Source: Mastacembelus armatus
Lineage: Eukaryota; Chordata; Actinopteri; Synbranchiformes; Mastacembelidae
Direction: 5' to 3'
DNA length: 64,000 bases
NCBI RefSeq assembly: GCF_900324485.2
Contig: NC_046655.1
Span: 6,634,442 to 6,698,441 of the forward strand
Below, piece by piece: positions 35,027 through 49,700 of this stretch (within the stretch, counting starts at the first letter, position 1; each line of letters begins with the position of its first letter). The position numbers and the translations under genes are program-made. The notes beneath the pieces are model-generated. The model was not told where the DNA came from. It ran no database searches and worked only from the letters and a program-made list of their open reading frames with translations.

Positions 35027-37778
35027 ATGGCAGCTTCGACCAACAGCAACGCAGACATGTCAGCGTGTATCGCCGGCGTTTTGAATGAAAAACCCTGTCC
35101 TGAACACCTGCAGCTTTTAAAAACATTTACGGCTGCGTTACGCGACAAGGAGTACAGGTGCGAACCGAGTTATTTACCGCTTTTGAAAACAGAAACTGAG
35201 GGTGTTAGCTTAGCGGCCAAGCTAGCTAACCTGAAGTCCAACCGGCAGCTAGACGCTGTCAAATGGTATTCCAATGTAATTATTGCATTAATAAACTGTG
35301 AAGCTCATTCAGTCAGTTAACAGCAATATGAGTTAAATATGTGTTGGCACTTTGAACCTTATTTTTACGCACTAAAATTGGCCTCTGAATAAGAAAACAA
35401 CGTGAGCTGCACGTCTCATTTTCTGTTGTACAAAGGAAAAATACAAGTTAACATTTGCTCGCCACATTTTTAGACACTTAACCAAAGAAATAAGACTCTC
35501 CGGGTTTGCTAACAATAGGCATAGATCTTTTTTTGATTGTTATAGCACTAGAAGCACAAGTGGAACTAATAAAATCAGCAATGGCTTTGTCCCAGTGGTT
35601 ATTGAAATTCAAAGCAGCAATTAATAGTGTTATTGGCTGCAGCTGTGTTTGACAAGTCAAAATGTCTGTTATGGAAAAGGTCTATTTAACTTTAGCTTCG
35701 CTCCACGTCTCACCCCATTTTGCTAAATTCTCATTGTCATCTTCCTTTTCTTTGCTGGTTGACTTTCTGTTCTCAGGGAAGCTGTGGAGGAGGAGGCTTT
35801 CTCCAGTCTCATCAAGGTCTTGTCCAGGCTCTGTGATGAGCTTCAGGCCGCCAGCGGTGAAGATGGGGACAAGCAGTCCTGTGCTCTGCAGCTGCAGCTG
35901 GCCGCCGAGTGTTTCAGGGCTCAGCGAAACGCGTGCGTCCAGAGCACACGCAATCAAAGTCTGCTCAGGTATTTCTGATATAATGCAGTGTTAATGAGAT
36001 ACTGTGAAATTATACAAAAATACAATAAAATACCGTAAAATTAAGTCATGCAGAAGGATCTAGGATTAGTGGCAGAATATGAGAAATACAGGAATCATCA
36101 AGAATTCAACAGAGCATGTTGCAAAATACTAGGCCTTATTATAGTGGTGTTGCATTAGATTCCATTATGTTCAGTTTATCGTGTCCATCTCCCATCCATT
36201 TCTTCTAAACAAATGGTACAAATTAATCTAATACTGTTTTTCATCCAGGGAACTTGGTTTCATTGATGTATCACTTAAAATTTTGAGCTCTCTTCAGACC
36301 ACAAGTTTGGAGAGCAGAGATATCACATATGAACGTAAGTTCTAACTCGGCCATTGATCTAAATTTAAATTAGATGATCTTTTCAAAGCTGACCTAATTA
36401 GAAATTGATTCAGTTATACCATGTTTTCCAGCTCTCCGTTGTGGGATCCAGTTCCTTGGTAATTTAGCTGTGGGAAACCAACTGTGCAAAGATGATATTT
36501 GGCGGCTGAGCTTCCCAGATCTTCTCCTGTAAGTTTTGTGTGTTTACAGTTAGTTATGTCTCAGAAAGTAATGTTATTACTCTATTAGTATTCTTTACAC
36601 AAAAACTTTGAAATAGATATTTTGATTACTATCATTATAATTTACATTACAGTTATTTATCATCATTTTTTGGGGATGGGGGGGGGGGGTATTTAACATT
36701 CTGTGTCAGCATTTGTCTTCACATTGAATCAACCAAAATGTGTGAATAGGCAGCTGCTCAGTGTTGATGATGAAAAGGCGGTGAGTTACAGCTCTATGGT
36801 AATCCACACATGCCTGGATGAAGCCAAGGTGGAAAAATTGTCTGAGCCGCAGAACATTCAGCTGGCTCTCAGAGTGATGGAGCTCTGCAGGACCCAACCT
36901 GACCTGGACTGGACGTAAGTGTGCATCTGTGTTGGTTTGTGTATTGTAATTGTTAGCAAGTATATTTGTATGTGTCAATAGTAATGTGTACTATTTATAG
37001 GAATTGTCTACTATTTGGTACAACCTGTTAGTAAAGTTTTTATTACGTATTTATTTCATTTACAGGGTTCTCATTGCTACCCAGCATTTTCTGAAGTCTT
37101 CAGCTCTTACAGAGTGTATGTACACAGGAATGTCTCACCATGAAAGGTAAATGTCATTTAAAGAAATTGATCATCTGATAATCTCAATCCTCTTAAATCT
37201 CATCTTTTAATGTGGATCATTGATTTTAGTGGATCTGATACTTGGACTAATTCTACCTGTTAGTTTATTGTATTTAGTACAGGTAAAGAATGCAGATGTA
37301 TAATTATTAAAGACACTATAAGTCTGTACTATAGATGTTTCTGTATATGTTTTTCAGAGTCACTCTATTAGAGCTGCTTTTGGCCCAACTCAGAGAGGAG
37401 GACTCGGAGGACTGTGGTATCCCACCCAGTGTGGCTCGTTTCCTGGCCTCCTCCTTCCAGAAAGGTTGTGATGCTGTGCTGACACTTGCTACAGGTTCTG
37501 CTTCCAGTGATGAGGTACAGGCAGATAAGCCAGATCACAGGACTTTCATTTTTAAGGACAGATTTTATCCCCATAACATCTCACACAGCATCCTTTCTCC
37601 ATGTGCATGACAGCTGTTGATTGCAATCCCCTGCAGGTCCTTCAGGAGGCACTGACAGTGATCAGTCTGCTGGACGTGCTGTGTGAGATGACCTCGGACT
37701 GCAAGCAGTTTATGTTCCTACAGGACCATCCTGACCTTCTGATGACCACTGTTGGTAATGAAATCTTTCTCTCTCACT

Positions 37779-37860
<82 letters not shown>

Positions 37861-40220
37861 TACACACATTCACACATAGATAGTCTGTGGATCTCTTTCT
37901 GCATCAACCTGCTTTGTGTGCTGATGTTGCTTCTTCCCACTCTTTACATTTCCTCTACAGGGCTCCTGGAGCAGGTTCATGCCATAGGGAAGGCCAGCAA
38001 GAATATTTTTAGTGCTGCTCAGAATTTTTCCTCCTTCAGTGGTGAGGGAGACCCTTCCTTCCATTCTCCTGTTATCAGCTTCAAGGCCCACCTCATCAGG
38101 CTGATAGGAAACCTCTGTCACAGCAATACCAACAACCAGAACAAGGTTTGGAAATGATGAAGGGATGGAACGATGAAAGGGCAGATTAGTTCATTCATTA
38201 CCAGCCTTAAATACATAATAAATTTAAGAGTGAAAGGCCTTCTGTGAATGTATATGCTCTAATTTATATACACTTGACAGGGTGCCAAAGGAAATTTGTT
38301 AAACATGTGTTGGTTTCTGCTTCTTCAAATGTGAGGATTTGCTATTTTTTGGTAAATGCTATATTTTTGGGCTCTGCACTGTCACTCTTGATTGGTCTAA
38401 CACAGTGGGGTCAAAGCTCAAGAGGTTGAGAGGCACTGCTGGCCTTACTTTGACAGAATTACACTAAATTAGCATTTTATAGTACAGTTTCTAGTAATGG
38501 GCTGTGGTATCAAACCACATGTTCTCCTGAGGATGACAGAGGAGTGCAAATGGCTGTGATGGTTAATGGTGCATGGGGCTGTATGTCCGATGACTGCAAC
38601 CTTATGAGTTCTTTCAACACAACAACCTGGCTCTGCACTGAAATATGAAATATTCCCCCTCGCGTGCTTTAGTGATTTTATCAGTTTGTCTCCATCGACA
38701 TCTGTCAGCATCCCACTATTAACGGAAAGCACAGATGGATAATAAAGTGTATGGAGAGGAGTTGACCTATATCTGGGGCACATTATAGACTCAGTCCTAC
38801 TTAATAGAAAGAGATTTGTGGAATGCCTGTGGGATGGCCACCTTCTATTGGCCTCTGTAATATTTATGGATGCTGATCTGTGGTCTGTCAGTGGTCAGAA
38901 ATCATCCCATATCTGTTTTCACTAAGATCTCTTCCAGTAAACCAAATGTCATTCTGTTCACCTTTGGGAGAGATTGTAATTTAAGATGTGCATGCAAAGC
39001 GTTGAACTGAGTGTACCAGGCTGAACTTAGGGACCAGTTGCTTGTTATTCATCACTTTATGGGTTTGGACATAATGTCAGCAACTTGAAGACAGTCATTC
39101 TGAAAGTGGAAAATGCAGACCTGGGTGCTTGTGCTAGTCAGCGACTTTGTTTCTTTGACAGTTTAAATGACATTTCCATTTTCTAAAGCTCAGCACTGTG
39201 TTTTGTTCTGCAGCTCATGCCAATATGCTTGGAGGGTAACCACAATGGCAAGAGGAGGGCAACAGCAAGCAGAGACAATAATTAAGCCTATAGCTCTGTA
39301 ACACATGATACAGAACAGATCACCATGTTGTGACGGTCGCAGACTAACCCATAACCACACTGTTGCTCTTGCATTGACATGAGGCTCTGCTAAGGATGGG
39401 GACATTTAGGCTGAATACATTTCTTTCCTTTTTAGTCATTTTCAGAACCTGTTGATACTGTTAATCCTACTTTCACCTAGTGATTTGAAAGTGACCATCA
39501 GAAATCCTGTTACATCAGTTCATTGTTTTGTGTGTTACTGACTTTGACTTCCTCAGGTGAGAGAACTAGAAGGCATCCCCCTCATCTTGGACAACTGCAT
39601 CATAGACAGCAATAATCCATGTATCCTTTGTGGACAGATTGTGATTGAGAAGGGTGTGTTTCTGTCACAAAACATAACCCATCTGCAATACCTGTTTGTT
39701 TATTGGGCTGTCTGCAAACTGACCAACCTGATGCAAATACCAAGCTCTCTCGAGTTTGGCATCCTGACTTTGGACTTGAAAACATTTGGCAAATATGCAT
39801 TTTTTTCATGAAATGGATTTAACAGCTTACAAATGTTAAATATTGCTTTTTTTGTTAAGGTTCTATAAAAGTGGTACAAACATTGACATCTGACAAAACT
39901 TCATACATATTCATACATGTTTACACTAACTAGTTCTCAAAAACACATGTTCTAAAATACTGGAAAAAACCACAGTGCATTTCATTCTCTAGAATTAAAA
40001 TTCAGTTGTTGCTGTCTTTAACTGGATGCTTTTAGTCATCAGCCAGTGGGCCATCTTTGCAATCAGGAACCTCCTAGAGCACAATACACAAAACCAGGAG
40101 CTTGTCGCCGCCCTGGAATGCCGTGGCACTGCTGACTACTCTGCTCTCAGGGAGTTGGGTTTCCTGGTGGAAGAGCGAGATGGAAGCTTGCTGCTCAAAC
40201 CTGTGAGGAAAGACTCCTAA
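35027..40220 (+). CDS. atxn10: Ataxin-10
   Basis: Cytoplasmic armadillo-like repeat protein linked to neurite growth, cytokinesis and cilia. Eleven coding exons: 35027-35157, 35777-35968, 36249-36334, 36432-36528, 36750-36914, 37066-37146, 37358-37514, 37637-37754, 37961-38145, 39557-39620 and 40036-40220, giving about 486 aa (human 475). The helical-repeat body includes LRCGIQFLGNLAVGN. The C-terminal ataxin-10 domain reads FKAHLIRLIGNLCHSN, then VRELEGIPLILDNC and ISQWAIFAIRNLLEHNTQNQ. The ATG chosen follows the GC-box promoter; an upstream in-frame ATG at 34868 lies before the promoter motifs and was not used. Intron 8 holds a 70-bp (CA)n array. The gene is between fbln1 and wnt7b, as in mammals. 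Confidence 0.95.
37782..37850. repeat. (CA)n microsatellite
   Basis: About 34 CA units in an atxn10 intron, between the exons ending 37754 and starting 37961. Confidence 0.97.
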
Positions 40221-43200
40221 AATCCTTGGAGAAGCAACCAGAGGAGGCCCTCAACCCATGAACAGGTTTTCATATGAAATAATTGCTGAGAATGGGGAAA
40301 AAAGGTACATGTGCACATGTATACACTTGTGTGAACATGTGCTCTTGTTGTTACAAGCCTCATTAATATAACCTAGTACTTAAGCTTATCTCTGTTTAAA
40401 TTACACATCTATACTCAAACAAATGTTTTATGTCTGTCCAGAATTTCAGACAGCAACTGCTGCTGACAGATTAAGCAGAAAAGTGCTTCTATATATCTGT
40501 TTCTGTCAGTATGAGAGGAGTATAAGTTACTTTTCTACCTTGGTAATTCTAGCACTCATGTTCTATGGGGCTTAAAGTACTCTTGATGCACAAAAGGCCC
40601 ATGGGGTCCCCCTGGTACAAAGACCAGAGTCAGGATGTCAGGAACTCTTCACCTGAGTCTGAGAAAAGAGTTTGGGAGAGGTGGGTTCAGGCTGGTACCT
40701 TTTGGTTTAATCCAAAGACAAAGAGCTCATAGTGTTCTGGCTATTCATGTTTCACAGACATTGATGTTACCAGCAGGAGTTGGGGTTTAGTCCAAGGCCC
40801 ATAGTGACTTCTCCAGTAACTGTGAAACACAGAATGACCCAAACATGATGGAATCAACCCCCTCATCACCTCATCTAATTAAATACACCATTAGGCACAA
40901 CTACTGTCTTTACCTCATTTACTTCTAACTGCTTATTTAAACAGGTGTGATATTAAAATCTAAGTGAAACATGCAATACTAAAATTAAGTGCTGCTATGC
41001 ATGCCCGAAACAATGCTTAGTACACAGTATGAGCTTGTCACTGTATCAGCTTTTTTTGCTTGTAGTTTTACAGTTATATCATGAGTGAGTTTCATACTTA
41101 ACATAGTCCTGTGAATCTCATCTTATTCTTCAGTCATCTTATCCTTTTCCTCATTGCACAGTACTATAGATGAATAATGCATGTCTTATAAAACGCAACA
41201 TTGATCTTCATCCATCTTACACCTTACGGCCCCTTTACACCTTCTTCCTCTAAACCATATATATCTATATTAGAGTTGTACCAGACTTTCATAGAGTTTA
41301 GTGAGTACTGTTTCGACCTGCTTAGTGTGTGTTTGTGTCTGTGCACATTGCTGCTGTTGATCAGTGATAGTGATTCTGGATCAGCAGATGATGGATCAGA
41401 GCATATTGAAAGTGTGTCTCTGAAGAATGAATGAGTGAGTGAGTGAGTGAGTCATACTGGGAGCTTTAGTTTGCAGAATGACATCCCTCTGTACTCTTCC
41501 CATTGCTGGATAAGCTGAACGGTCCTGACACATTAACAATGCAGCGCTTTACGGGCCTTCCCACACCCTGCTCCACCCTGTTTGCTCTGCCTCTGATTTT
41601 TAATGAATAAAGTATTGAAACAATCGTCTGGACTCTACCCTCAATCCGCAAGCATAGTGAAGAGAGCTTTATGTGGTTCCGGTCCCCAGGATTTCAGACG
41701 GCTAACAAAACAGCTGTTATTTGCGCTCGAATGACTGGCTGCAATGCTTTTCAGCACCACAGGAAAGAGGCTGTGAGAGTCAGCCGGGCTGAATGAGGTG
41801 CCATGGCTGCGGCTGTCTGTTCACCTCCTAACTTATTAGTACCACGTCAGTCAAGGCCAGAGGTTCTGCTATTTCTCATATCAGCATTTATTTTGTAGGC
41901 CTCTGCTGTATTGAATTTGTGCCATCTGGCTTGATATTTACCTAAAACAAAACACTTTGTCAGGGTGTAATGCTTCATGTTTGACTCAAATACTATGTTT
42001 AATTGTCTAATAAAGACTTCTGCATGGGACAACTTCTTGTAATTATTTTAAGGAGGCCAAATGTGACATACAACTCAAGGCAGGAAGGCATTAAAATTAT
42101 ACTGAAAATTTATTGGTAAAAAATACAATAGATTGTAAGTGATGCATAAACTTAAATTAGGCTTATTTTAAATTATAACTATTGTTTTAGGCAGCAAAAA
42201 GTAGTTCCTTGTTACTGAAATGCTATTAAGACAACCAGAAACACACAAACTCATTAACCTAAGGACCCAGTTAGATTGCTGGTAAAATTTCCAATGTATC
42301 CACAAGTCGCCATTTCCCTGTATTTGCTGTAATACACAAGATATCCTGTGTTTTTCAGCACTGCATTTATGAGCTCCTTTGATTTTGTGAAGGATTATGC
42401 CAGGATGGACAAGCTGGGCCAATTTAATCAAACACATAAAATATTTGCATTTTAGGAACTTTGATCAAAGACATAACTTCCCAATAATTTATCACCTAAA
42501 TCTGAGTACAATTACATCAGAAAACAGTTGCAAATTGTGACTTTCTTTTCATCTATAAATGACATAAAGTGCCAAGTTCCTCATATAAAAATATATTCTT
42601 CAAAATGTTTTGTGAGTTATATAAAGCCTAAATAAACAGGAGCGCAGTCCAAAATTAGCTTTAAGGCCTATGATCCTGTCATGCCCCCTTCTGTGTGGTT
42701 AGGGCTCAGGCCATCCACCCAGGCAGGCCTAAACCACGCTGCAAGGCCTTGTGTAAGCAGAGGCTATGATGTGGAATTCCACCTCGCTGTCGTTCATGGG
42801 AACGTTGGATGTATCTGAACCTGACTGCACCTCTACGGAGTTCCAATGAGCCTTTCACTCTTTTTGTCACAGGTCAAGAGTCCTCTGAAAACTGAACAAT
42901 GAACACACTCAGGATTGAAAGTGCCTTTCAGACTAATAAGTTGGATGCTTAAAATAGTTTGTGAGTGTTTTCTGTCTCTGGTTCTTGGAGTAACAAAGGA
43001 CCCTGGCCCTAAGGGGATGTGTCCCTGAGTACTCAACAGCACAATCCCCCAGATCACTGATAGCCCATGAAATAAAAACATTTTCATTTATAGCAAAATA
43101 AGCCACTAACTGATTATGGATTAAAAAAAAATGTAGAAAAAAAAAGAATATTTAGCTTAGTGGCTATAAATAAGCCTCTACCTGACTGTTTGAAGTATAT

Positions 43201-43792
43201 CAGTAGCAATTGAAAGTCATAATCATAAAAGAGTGAAAGACAATGAGTTTGCTGCCCATCCTGGTAGACCTGTAAGTTGGAAAGATATTTTTACATAAAT
43301 AATTCGCTTTTATTTTCAGTGTTAAAACAGAATACAGTGTGAGCATATGGTTCAAAGTATTCCACTGCCATGTTTCATCTTCTTTCGTGGCAGTCTAAAG
43401 CACTTTGCTGTCGTAGTGTCTCCAGTTAGCGTGTTATGAAAGTCTTCCCAAGATCCAACGACAATGTTGCTGCTTTTCCTCTTGTGCGTGAGAACAGTAA
43501 GCTACATTTTTGCAAGTTGTCTTCAACGTATTGCTTCGCTGGAAGCAAAAATCCTTTCATCTGCAACGTTTTGTCTTGTCACAGTTTTGTACCAATATAG
43601 AAGCAAATATGTTTATGACATGTCTATTTTTCCCCAAACCTCATATCCCATTTGATGTCTTTAAAGACTTTCTAATAGGATGTTAACTGTGCAAAAAGTT
43701 GAATAAATACTTCCATGTCCTTCACCTCAAAATCCATTTGGTCATATAATCTTCTCTTAGTCCCTTATCTGTTTTCCATCCTTCCTTGTTCC
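40221..43792. other. Convergent intergenic region and 3'UTRs of atxn10 and wnt7b
   Basis: Tail-to-tail spacer of 3.6 kb. Possible atxn10 poly(A) signals are ATTAAA near 40878 and AATAAA at 41605-41610. On the minus strand AATAAA at 43309-43314 lies about 480 nt past the wnt7b stop. A (GTGA)n run is at about 41430-41453. No coding exon was recognised. Confidence 0.5.
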
Positions 43793-46700
43793 CTACTTGC
43801 AGGTGAAGACTTCTGATTTCTCACTGCAGGTGTTGCATTTGACAAAACAGCACCAGTGGAACTTACAGTTACACTGCCAGACACGAGTGTAGTGGTGCGT
43901 GTTGTAACCCCGGCCGCAGCACATCACGTGGCAGCCGTCTGTGTGGGTTGAGGTGCCGTTGCACAGTCTGCCTCTTGTCCCTGTGCTTCCTGTAGCCGTG
44001 TCCTCCTCACAATAGTTGGGGGAGCGCTCCAAATAGACCAGGTCCGTGTCTGTGGGCTTCTGGTACCCCAGAGCCTCCTTGAGACGTAGGAAAGAGGGTT
44101 GGCGGAGCCTTGAGGCCCGGACAGGCTCCACTTGAACTGCTTCACTGTAGCGTTCCTTAAGCAGATAACCAATCTCTCTGAACTTTGGCAGGGTGATCCA
44201 GCATGTCTTAGTGGTGCAGGAGCCAGATACACCATGACACTTGCACTCCAGCTTCATCCTCTCCTCTAAAATCTGAGCACATGGACAGTAGAGATTCCAG
44301 TTTTACAAATTAATAGAAGAGCAAAGATCCAAAACCTTGAATTTGAAACACTTTATTATAATTGCAAAACCTTCAAATCTCTTTTAGTAAGCTGGATTTT
44401 CTGCAGACACATCAACTTTCAGCACACCAACCAGTATGCCAATTTTATGTCAGAAACCTGGGGAAAATAAGTCATACCCTAAAACTAGCCTCTAATTAAC
44501 TTTACCTTTTTTCAGACCACATAATGGCATAACAGCCTGGGGAATCTAACCAGAGCTGTTGTGCGACCATACATGTATAGAATTACACTGTGGTTTAAGC
44601 CAGATTTACAATGTAGTGCCACAGAAATATTTTCAGATGACAGAACTGACAGGTGACTGTTTGCCCTTGAGACCCAGCCTGATGTTAATATGAGAAAATG
44701 ACCATGTCATTTTTAAAGTGGATGCATTTGAATTAGAAGGGAGGATCGTTTTTGAGTGACAAAGTTTAGAACTCAAACATTGTCTAAAAGTACGAGTCAC
44801 ATCAGCGGCTCTTTCCCTTCACGGCTGACACATTTTGGGGACGTTCACTCTCGACTCTGGTTGGTTCAGTGGTGCCTGGTGCTGCCGCGGTGCCATTACC
44901 TGGTAATTCACTGTGTCACTGTTCATGCTTGGTAACTCAGTGAAGGGACTATAGGGCTATTCACTGAGTGTTAAGTGGTGCATTTCAATCACAGACACAC
45001 ACATATGCAGAAATGCATTGAAGGACTTTGTGTAAGAGCTTTAATTGTTATATACATTCACTGATTTAGTCTCTGCATCAGAATAATCATCGAAAAGCAA
45101 TCTGTGGTATACCTGGTCAGATTGATTTTACTCACATTACCTTTCGCCCTGCCTCATTGTTGTGAAGGTTCATCAGCCGGCGGGCATTTTTCTTAATCTC
45201 TCGGGCGTCTACAAAGCGTCGCGAGAACTCCACGCCATACTTGACATCAGCCGAGCATCCTCCCCACTTCCAGCCCTCCTCTTGGTCATGGTAACCCTGC
45301 TTCTCACGGTCACAGCCGCATTGGCTCAGGTTTCCTTGGCTGCAAGCTGCAGTCACTGCATGGGCAACTCCAGCTGCGGTGATGGCGTAGGTGAATGCTG
45401 CTTCCCTGCTGCCTAAAGAGAATACAGAAGAATCTTAATGAAGTTGCTGCTGTTCTAGACTAAACTGTGAATATCTCAAGCTTCTGTTGCATCCATTTCA
45501 CCAAGTATTTTTACTTTACCTAGCTTATAGGCTTATTTATGCTGGTACTACATGACCTCACCAAATATTATACAAGTCCATGTAAATGTGTAAGTACCTG
45601 AGATAAGTACCTGCGATTTGAAATACTGCATGAGACTGGTTCAAGGGATAAATATCCGAATTTGACTTTGAGGAGCATCATTCAGAGCATCTATCTAACT
45701 TCATATCTCTGCATCAGTAGTCAGCCCCTGTTAGAAAAGAATCATCATAGTGTAGGAAACACAAGTGACATCTGCTGGCTGAGTAGAGGAGCTTTTCTTT
45801 GGATCGGCACTCATTGAGTTGCTGTGCCTTAATGTTTTTCATCAATGGAATTTCTCACGCAGCTTAAGTGTCATTCTGTTTCCGTCTTAGGCGGTTCACA
45901 TTATTATAGCAAATAATAGTGTTGTGATGCATATTGAAATAATCTGCGGCCAGGCTCGACTGAAACGTTCCCATTTCCAAGCTTTGTAAGTCACCAGCGA
46001 ACGTCCGAATAAACACATTTATATTTATGGCATGTAGGGGGAAATGAATTTATTGGCACTACAGCTGGTAATAGGATATTTTTCCAGTTCAATCAGGATA
46101 ATGCTGGGCCTTACTTTTTCTCGACAGCCCCAAGTATTAATGCATGGCGTCTCTGGTAGAGGCGATTCTACTGGCTCCCTTCCATCCTGACAAACTGACT
46201 CGCAGAAACCATTGGGCCTGCGGTTCCCCTGGTCCATAACTCATAACAAACTCTGAAGTCTTCTCTCATCAGGCTAAATCTGTGACCCATTCAGATATAT
46301 TGTATGGTGAGCATTTCTCAAGGCATCAAGCACACGCAATAGCCAAACAGCCATCTCCTCACACTGTGATTTGTTTTGATTGTACAGCAGTGCATGCAGG
46401 GTTCCATTGTTGCCATCCAGCTGCTGGAGCTGACTTCAATTAGTGGTTAGCATGAATCTCTCTGGTCTTTCTCAATGCCTAATGAGTTCACAGGCCCAGC
46501 AGGTCAATCAGATGAAGTGGTGGATGTTACATTAGCAACATAAGATAGCCCTGGCTTACATTTCAATTTTAAAACAGCTAAAATGGACAACGATGGCTAG
46601 AAGTTGGACACATTCTTCACTGCTGGGCATAACCCTCTAATTGGTTTTATACAGCTCTAATTAGGTTTAGCCTTCCTGAGTTCTTTTTTGGTAAAACCGT

Positions 46701-49248
46701 CTTCATTGAGCACATGAGGCACAAAGCTGGGTCCTGAGTGTCTCTCCGAGCTCGTTTACACACCACAAGAGAAAAGAGACATTTCCTCTGACAAAAGAAA
46801 TAAAGGGATCCAGACGTCTGTCTGCCTGTCTCCCGTGTAGAAGAAAGTGATTGCTCCCAGAGCTGCTAGATTAAACATGGATCCAAACCCACAGCAAGAC
46901 CGCAACAAAACATTTCAGACTGAAATACAATTTATATAAGAGGTTCACATTAGGAGCAAACAGGCTTCTGTGAGAAATAAAACTGGGAAGAATGTTGACT
47001 AAAACCTGGGAGATGTGTTCATTTCTGTGTTTACAACTCGCCAATATAAATGCCTTCAGAAGATGGCACACCCAGACAGGCCTAAGACCATGCTTGACAA
47101 GGAAGTCTTCACACCCCATTTATGACTGCTCTGCTGTGACAATGTGTGTTGCAAGCACAGTGATGTCACACACATCAAACACACACTGAGTCTCCTTTGG
47201 GGACCCGAACAAAGCCCTTTGTGTTGACACGACAGTGTTTCAACAAGGCAGAGAATTCACTGTGGTTGTTGCATGTGGGGTTCCACAGAAAATGCCTTCA
47301 TTAAAGTTACACCACCCATCCCGACGTCTGTTTCATGACACTGAGTCAAGCTATGCTGCAGCTTTTTCTCATGCCATTGATGAGGTTTGCAGGAAGCCTG
47401 AGGACAGTGTAAGAGAAATGTGAGGACAGGTTGCTGTACCACATAGCTGAACAGCATCACGCGTAGTAGCACAGTTCTTTCAACTTCAGTGAGTGAGAGA
47501 TCAGGCCACAGCTCAGTGTGGTTTAGATCGTCCAATTAACATACTGCGCACATACTTGTGCCTCAGTGCTAAGATTTCCACTTGTCAGATCTACTTTAGT
47601 TTGATCTGCATGACTCTTGTCCTGTATATACAGTCCAAGGATTCACTCAGCTAGTCTTTACATAGATAAAAAAACATAGATTTTTTCCACTGGGGCACCC
47701 GTGTACCAAGGGGTGTAAGGTGCCAACCATGAACTGCAACACCTCCAGTTTAAGTCCAGTTGAGGACCTTTGTTGTATGCTGACTGGATGGAAATAAAAG
47801 TATTTAAAACTCCTTAGAGAAAACCTAAGTTTCAAACAGACTGACCTACTCTCAGCTCTTGTCCAAACACAGTCCTCTCGCCCAAGGCCGAACAGTTCCA
47901 CCGCCCGTAGCGGAACTGGAACTGACACTCGTTGATGCCCAGCTGGGCGCCTTCACCGATGATGATGATGGCATCGGGGCGACTCTGACACAGGGCCCTC
48001 TGACGGGGGGCCAGTCCAGGGATCTTGTTACAGATGATGTTTGCACCCAGAGCTACCACGGAGGACAGAGCCCTGTAGGCAGAGACAGAGAAAAGTGAGA
48101 ACAGATAAAAAGGAAATGGGAAAGATGAAAATAATACCTGCAAACATGAGCAAAAAGTGATAAGATTTTTGCTTTACTTTTCATTTCTGCTGCCACTTTT
48201 TAGATCATGAAAATAAGAATACAAATACGACCAGATTTGAAGATACAGTTACAGAATATTCTGCACCATTAATCCTTACCCTAGGTGACATCATGTGTTA
48301 TCTTCATAAAAACATGAAAGAGAACAATAGTTAATCACAGTATTGTTTCCAAATCCATTTCTGTCTGTTGCTCTCGCTCTCACTGTTACAGAAAACATGA
48401 ACCACCGCAGCTATTTTAGGTTCCAGGACCTGCCCTTGTTATGAATGAGAGGCATGTATGGAGCAGCAATCACTGTGTGAGGGCCTGGGTCTTTTAATGT
48501 CATAAGAAAGAGTTCATTACATTGGCACGATCCTGAGTCTAGCATTACTCTTTTCCATATGCTCCTTTCACATTATGGCTCTTGTCTGATGAGGTGCTCC
48601 TGTGACAAAGTGCTTCTGCTGTAATGAGTAAATCCACAAGAGCAGGTTATCTCATCATCGGCACACAGAACATGTAAAAACCCTGTAGATTAAATACTGG
48701 CTTCACCCAGGCCCACTATTTATAAGTAGTGGAGACATGGGGTAGAGAATTTGAATGAATGAAAACGATACAGTCTTATGTTATTGGGAAAAATCTGCAG
48801 CTCTTGTTCCTTGGCAGTCTGAGATTCCATTGTGAAATAAATAGATTATTGAACGTCAATGGGATTTCCTACAAACGTTTTCTAAATCTTGGTCTGACTG
48901 GATATTGTATGTTACATTTTCCGTTTCCAAACATATCTCTCTGCCACACCAGAACAAAACCACAAAAGATGAGGACTCTGGACATATATTTCGTTTAGAA
49001 ACACCGAGAGCTCATATAAATGTTGTAACAAACACCTGCGATCTGACTTGGCTGTCTCCGATTTCCTTGTGCGTAATTGGACATTCATTCATAAACATCT
49101 CCACGTACCAGCTTAAAATCAAACTCACTCCTGTTTAAATTGAGCAAGTGCATTAAGAAACCTACAGGTAGCTACCGCTGGTGAGGATGAGGAAGATCTG
49201 TGGGTAGTAGACGGACAGCAGCGCACTGCGAGACGAGATGATAAGCAT
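43793..49248 (-). CDS. wnt7b: Wnt7b secreted signalling ligand
   Basis: Secreted lipid-modified Wnt ligand acting through Frizzled/LRP, with Reck/Gpr124 as known Wnt7 partners. Four exons on the minus strand: 49166-49248, 47846-48072, 45141-45412 and 43793-44272, with matching phases, giving about 353 aa. Exon 1 encodes a hydrophobic leader ([20 protein letters not shown]) and ends at a GTAGGT donor. The mature part has [55 protein letters not shown], the palmitoleoylation loop [10 protein letters not shown] and the Cys-rich end [16 protein letters not shown], finishing [18 protein letters not shown] and EVFTCK favour Wnt7b over Wnt7a, and the atxn10 neighbour agrees. Whether it is the a or b fish duplicate cannot be told. 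Confidence 0.95.
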
Positions 49249-49700
49249 GGTTGCGCATTGAACACAACTTGTGCTGTACTGTTGCGGTTTGAAAAAAAAA
49301 AGGAAGAAAAGAAAAGATAGTGATACGCGAACAGATTTATCCTTGTATCTAAATTCCAAGCGTCAAACGCAGGAGTGCCGTGTCTTGCTTCCGCTGTCTT
49401 CAGCTAGTGCAGCCGTGGCGCACCGCGGCCGCTCCAAACTCCGCTGTCCATGTGTGGGAGATGACAGGCTGCATCCCTCGTTCTGAAGTGCGCTCCGCCG
49501 CCGGGGCTGATAGACGGCTGGGTGGGAGAAGCGAGAATGGGTGGAGGCAGCTGGGGTTCCGGATGTCCGATACGCGCTGCTCACGTCTCCAAAAGTGAGA
49601 ATGTTGTGGCATAAATGTGGGTGGGAGACAATGCACCCGGTGCACCCAGGATTCCACCATATCCCCACCCCTAACACATCCCCTGCTCCCCCTTCCGTTT
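49249..49700 (-). promoter_or_regulatory. wnt7b 5'UTR and promoter region
   Basis: CpG-rich stretch just upstream of the wnt7b ATG, including GCGGCCGC near 49428 and CCGCCGCCGG near 49500. A promoter is inferred from composition and position. No TATA box was assigned. Confidence 0.5.

Noticed and set aside
43924-44235. Second minus-strand frame across the last wnt7b exon
   Set aside because: Alternative-frame shadow; the real frame carries the conserved Wnt cysteines.
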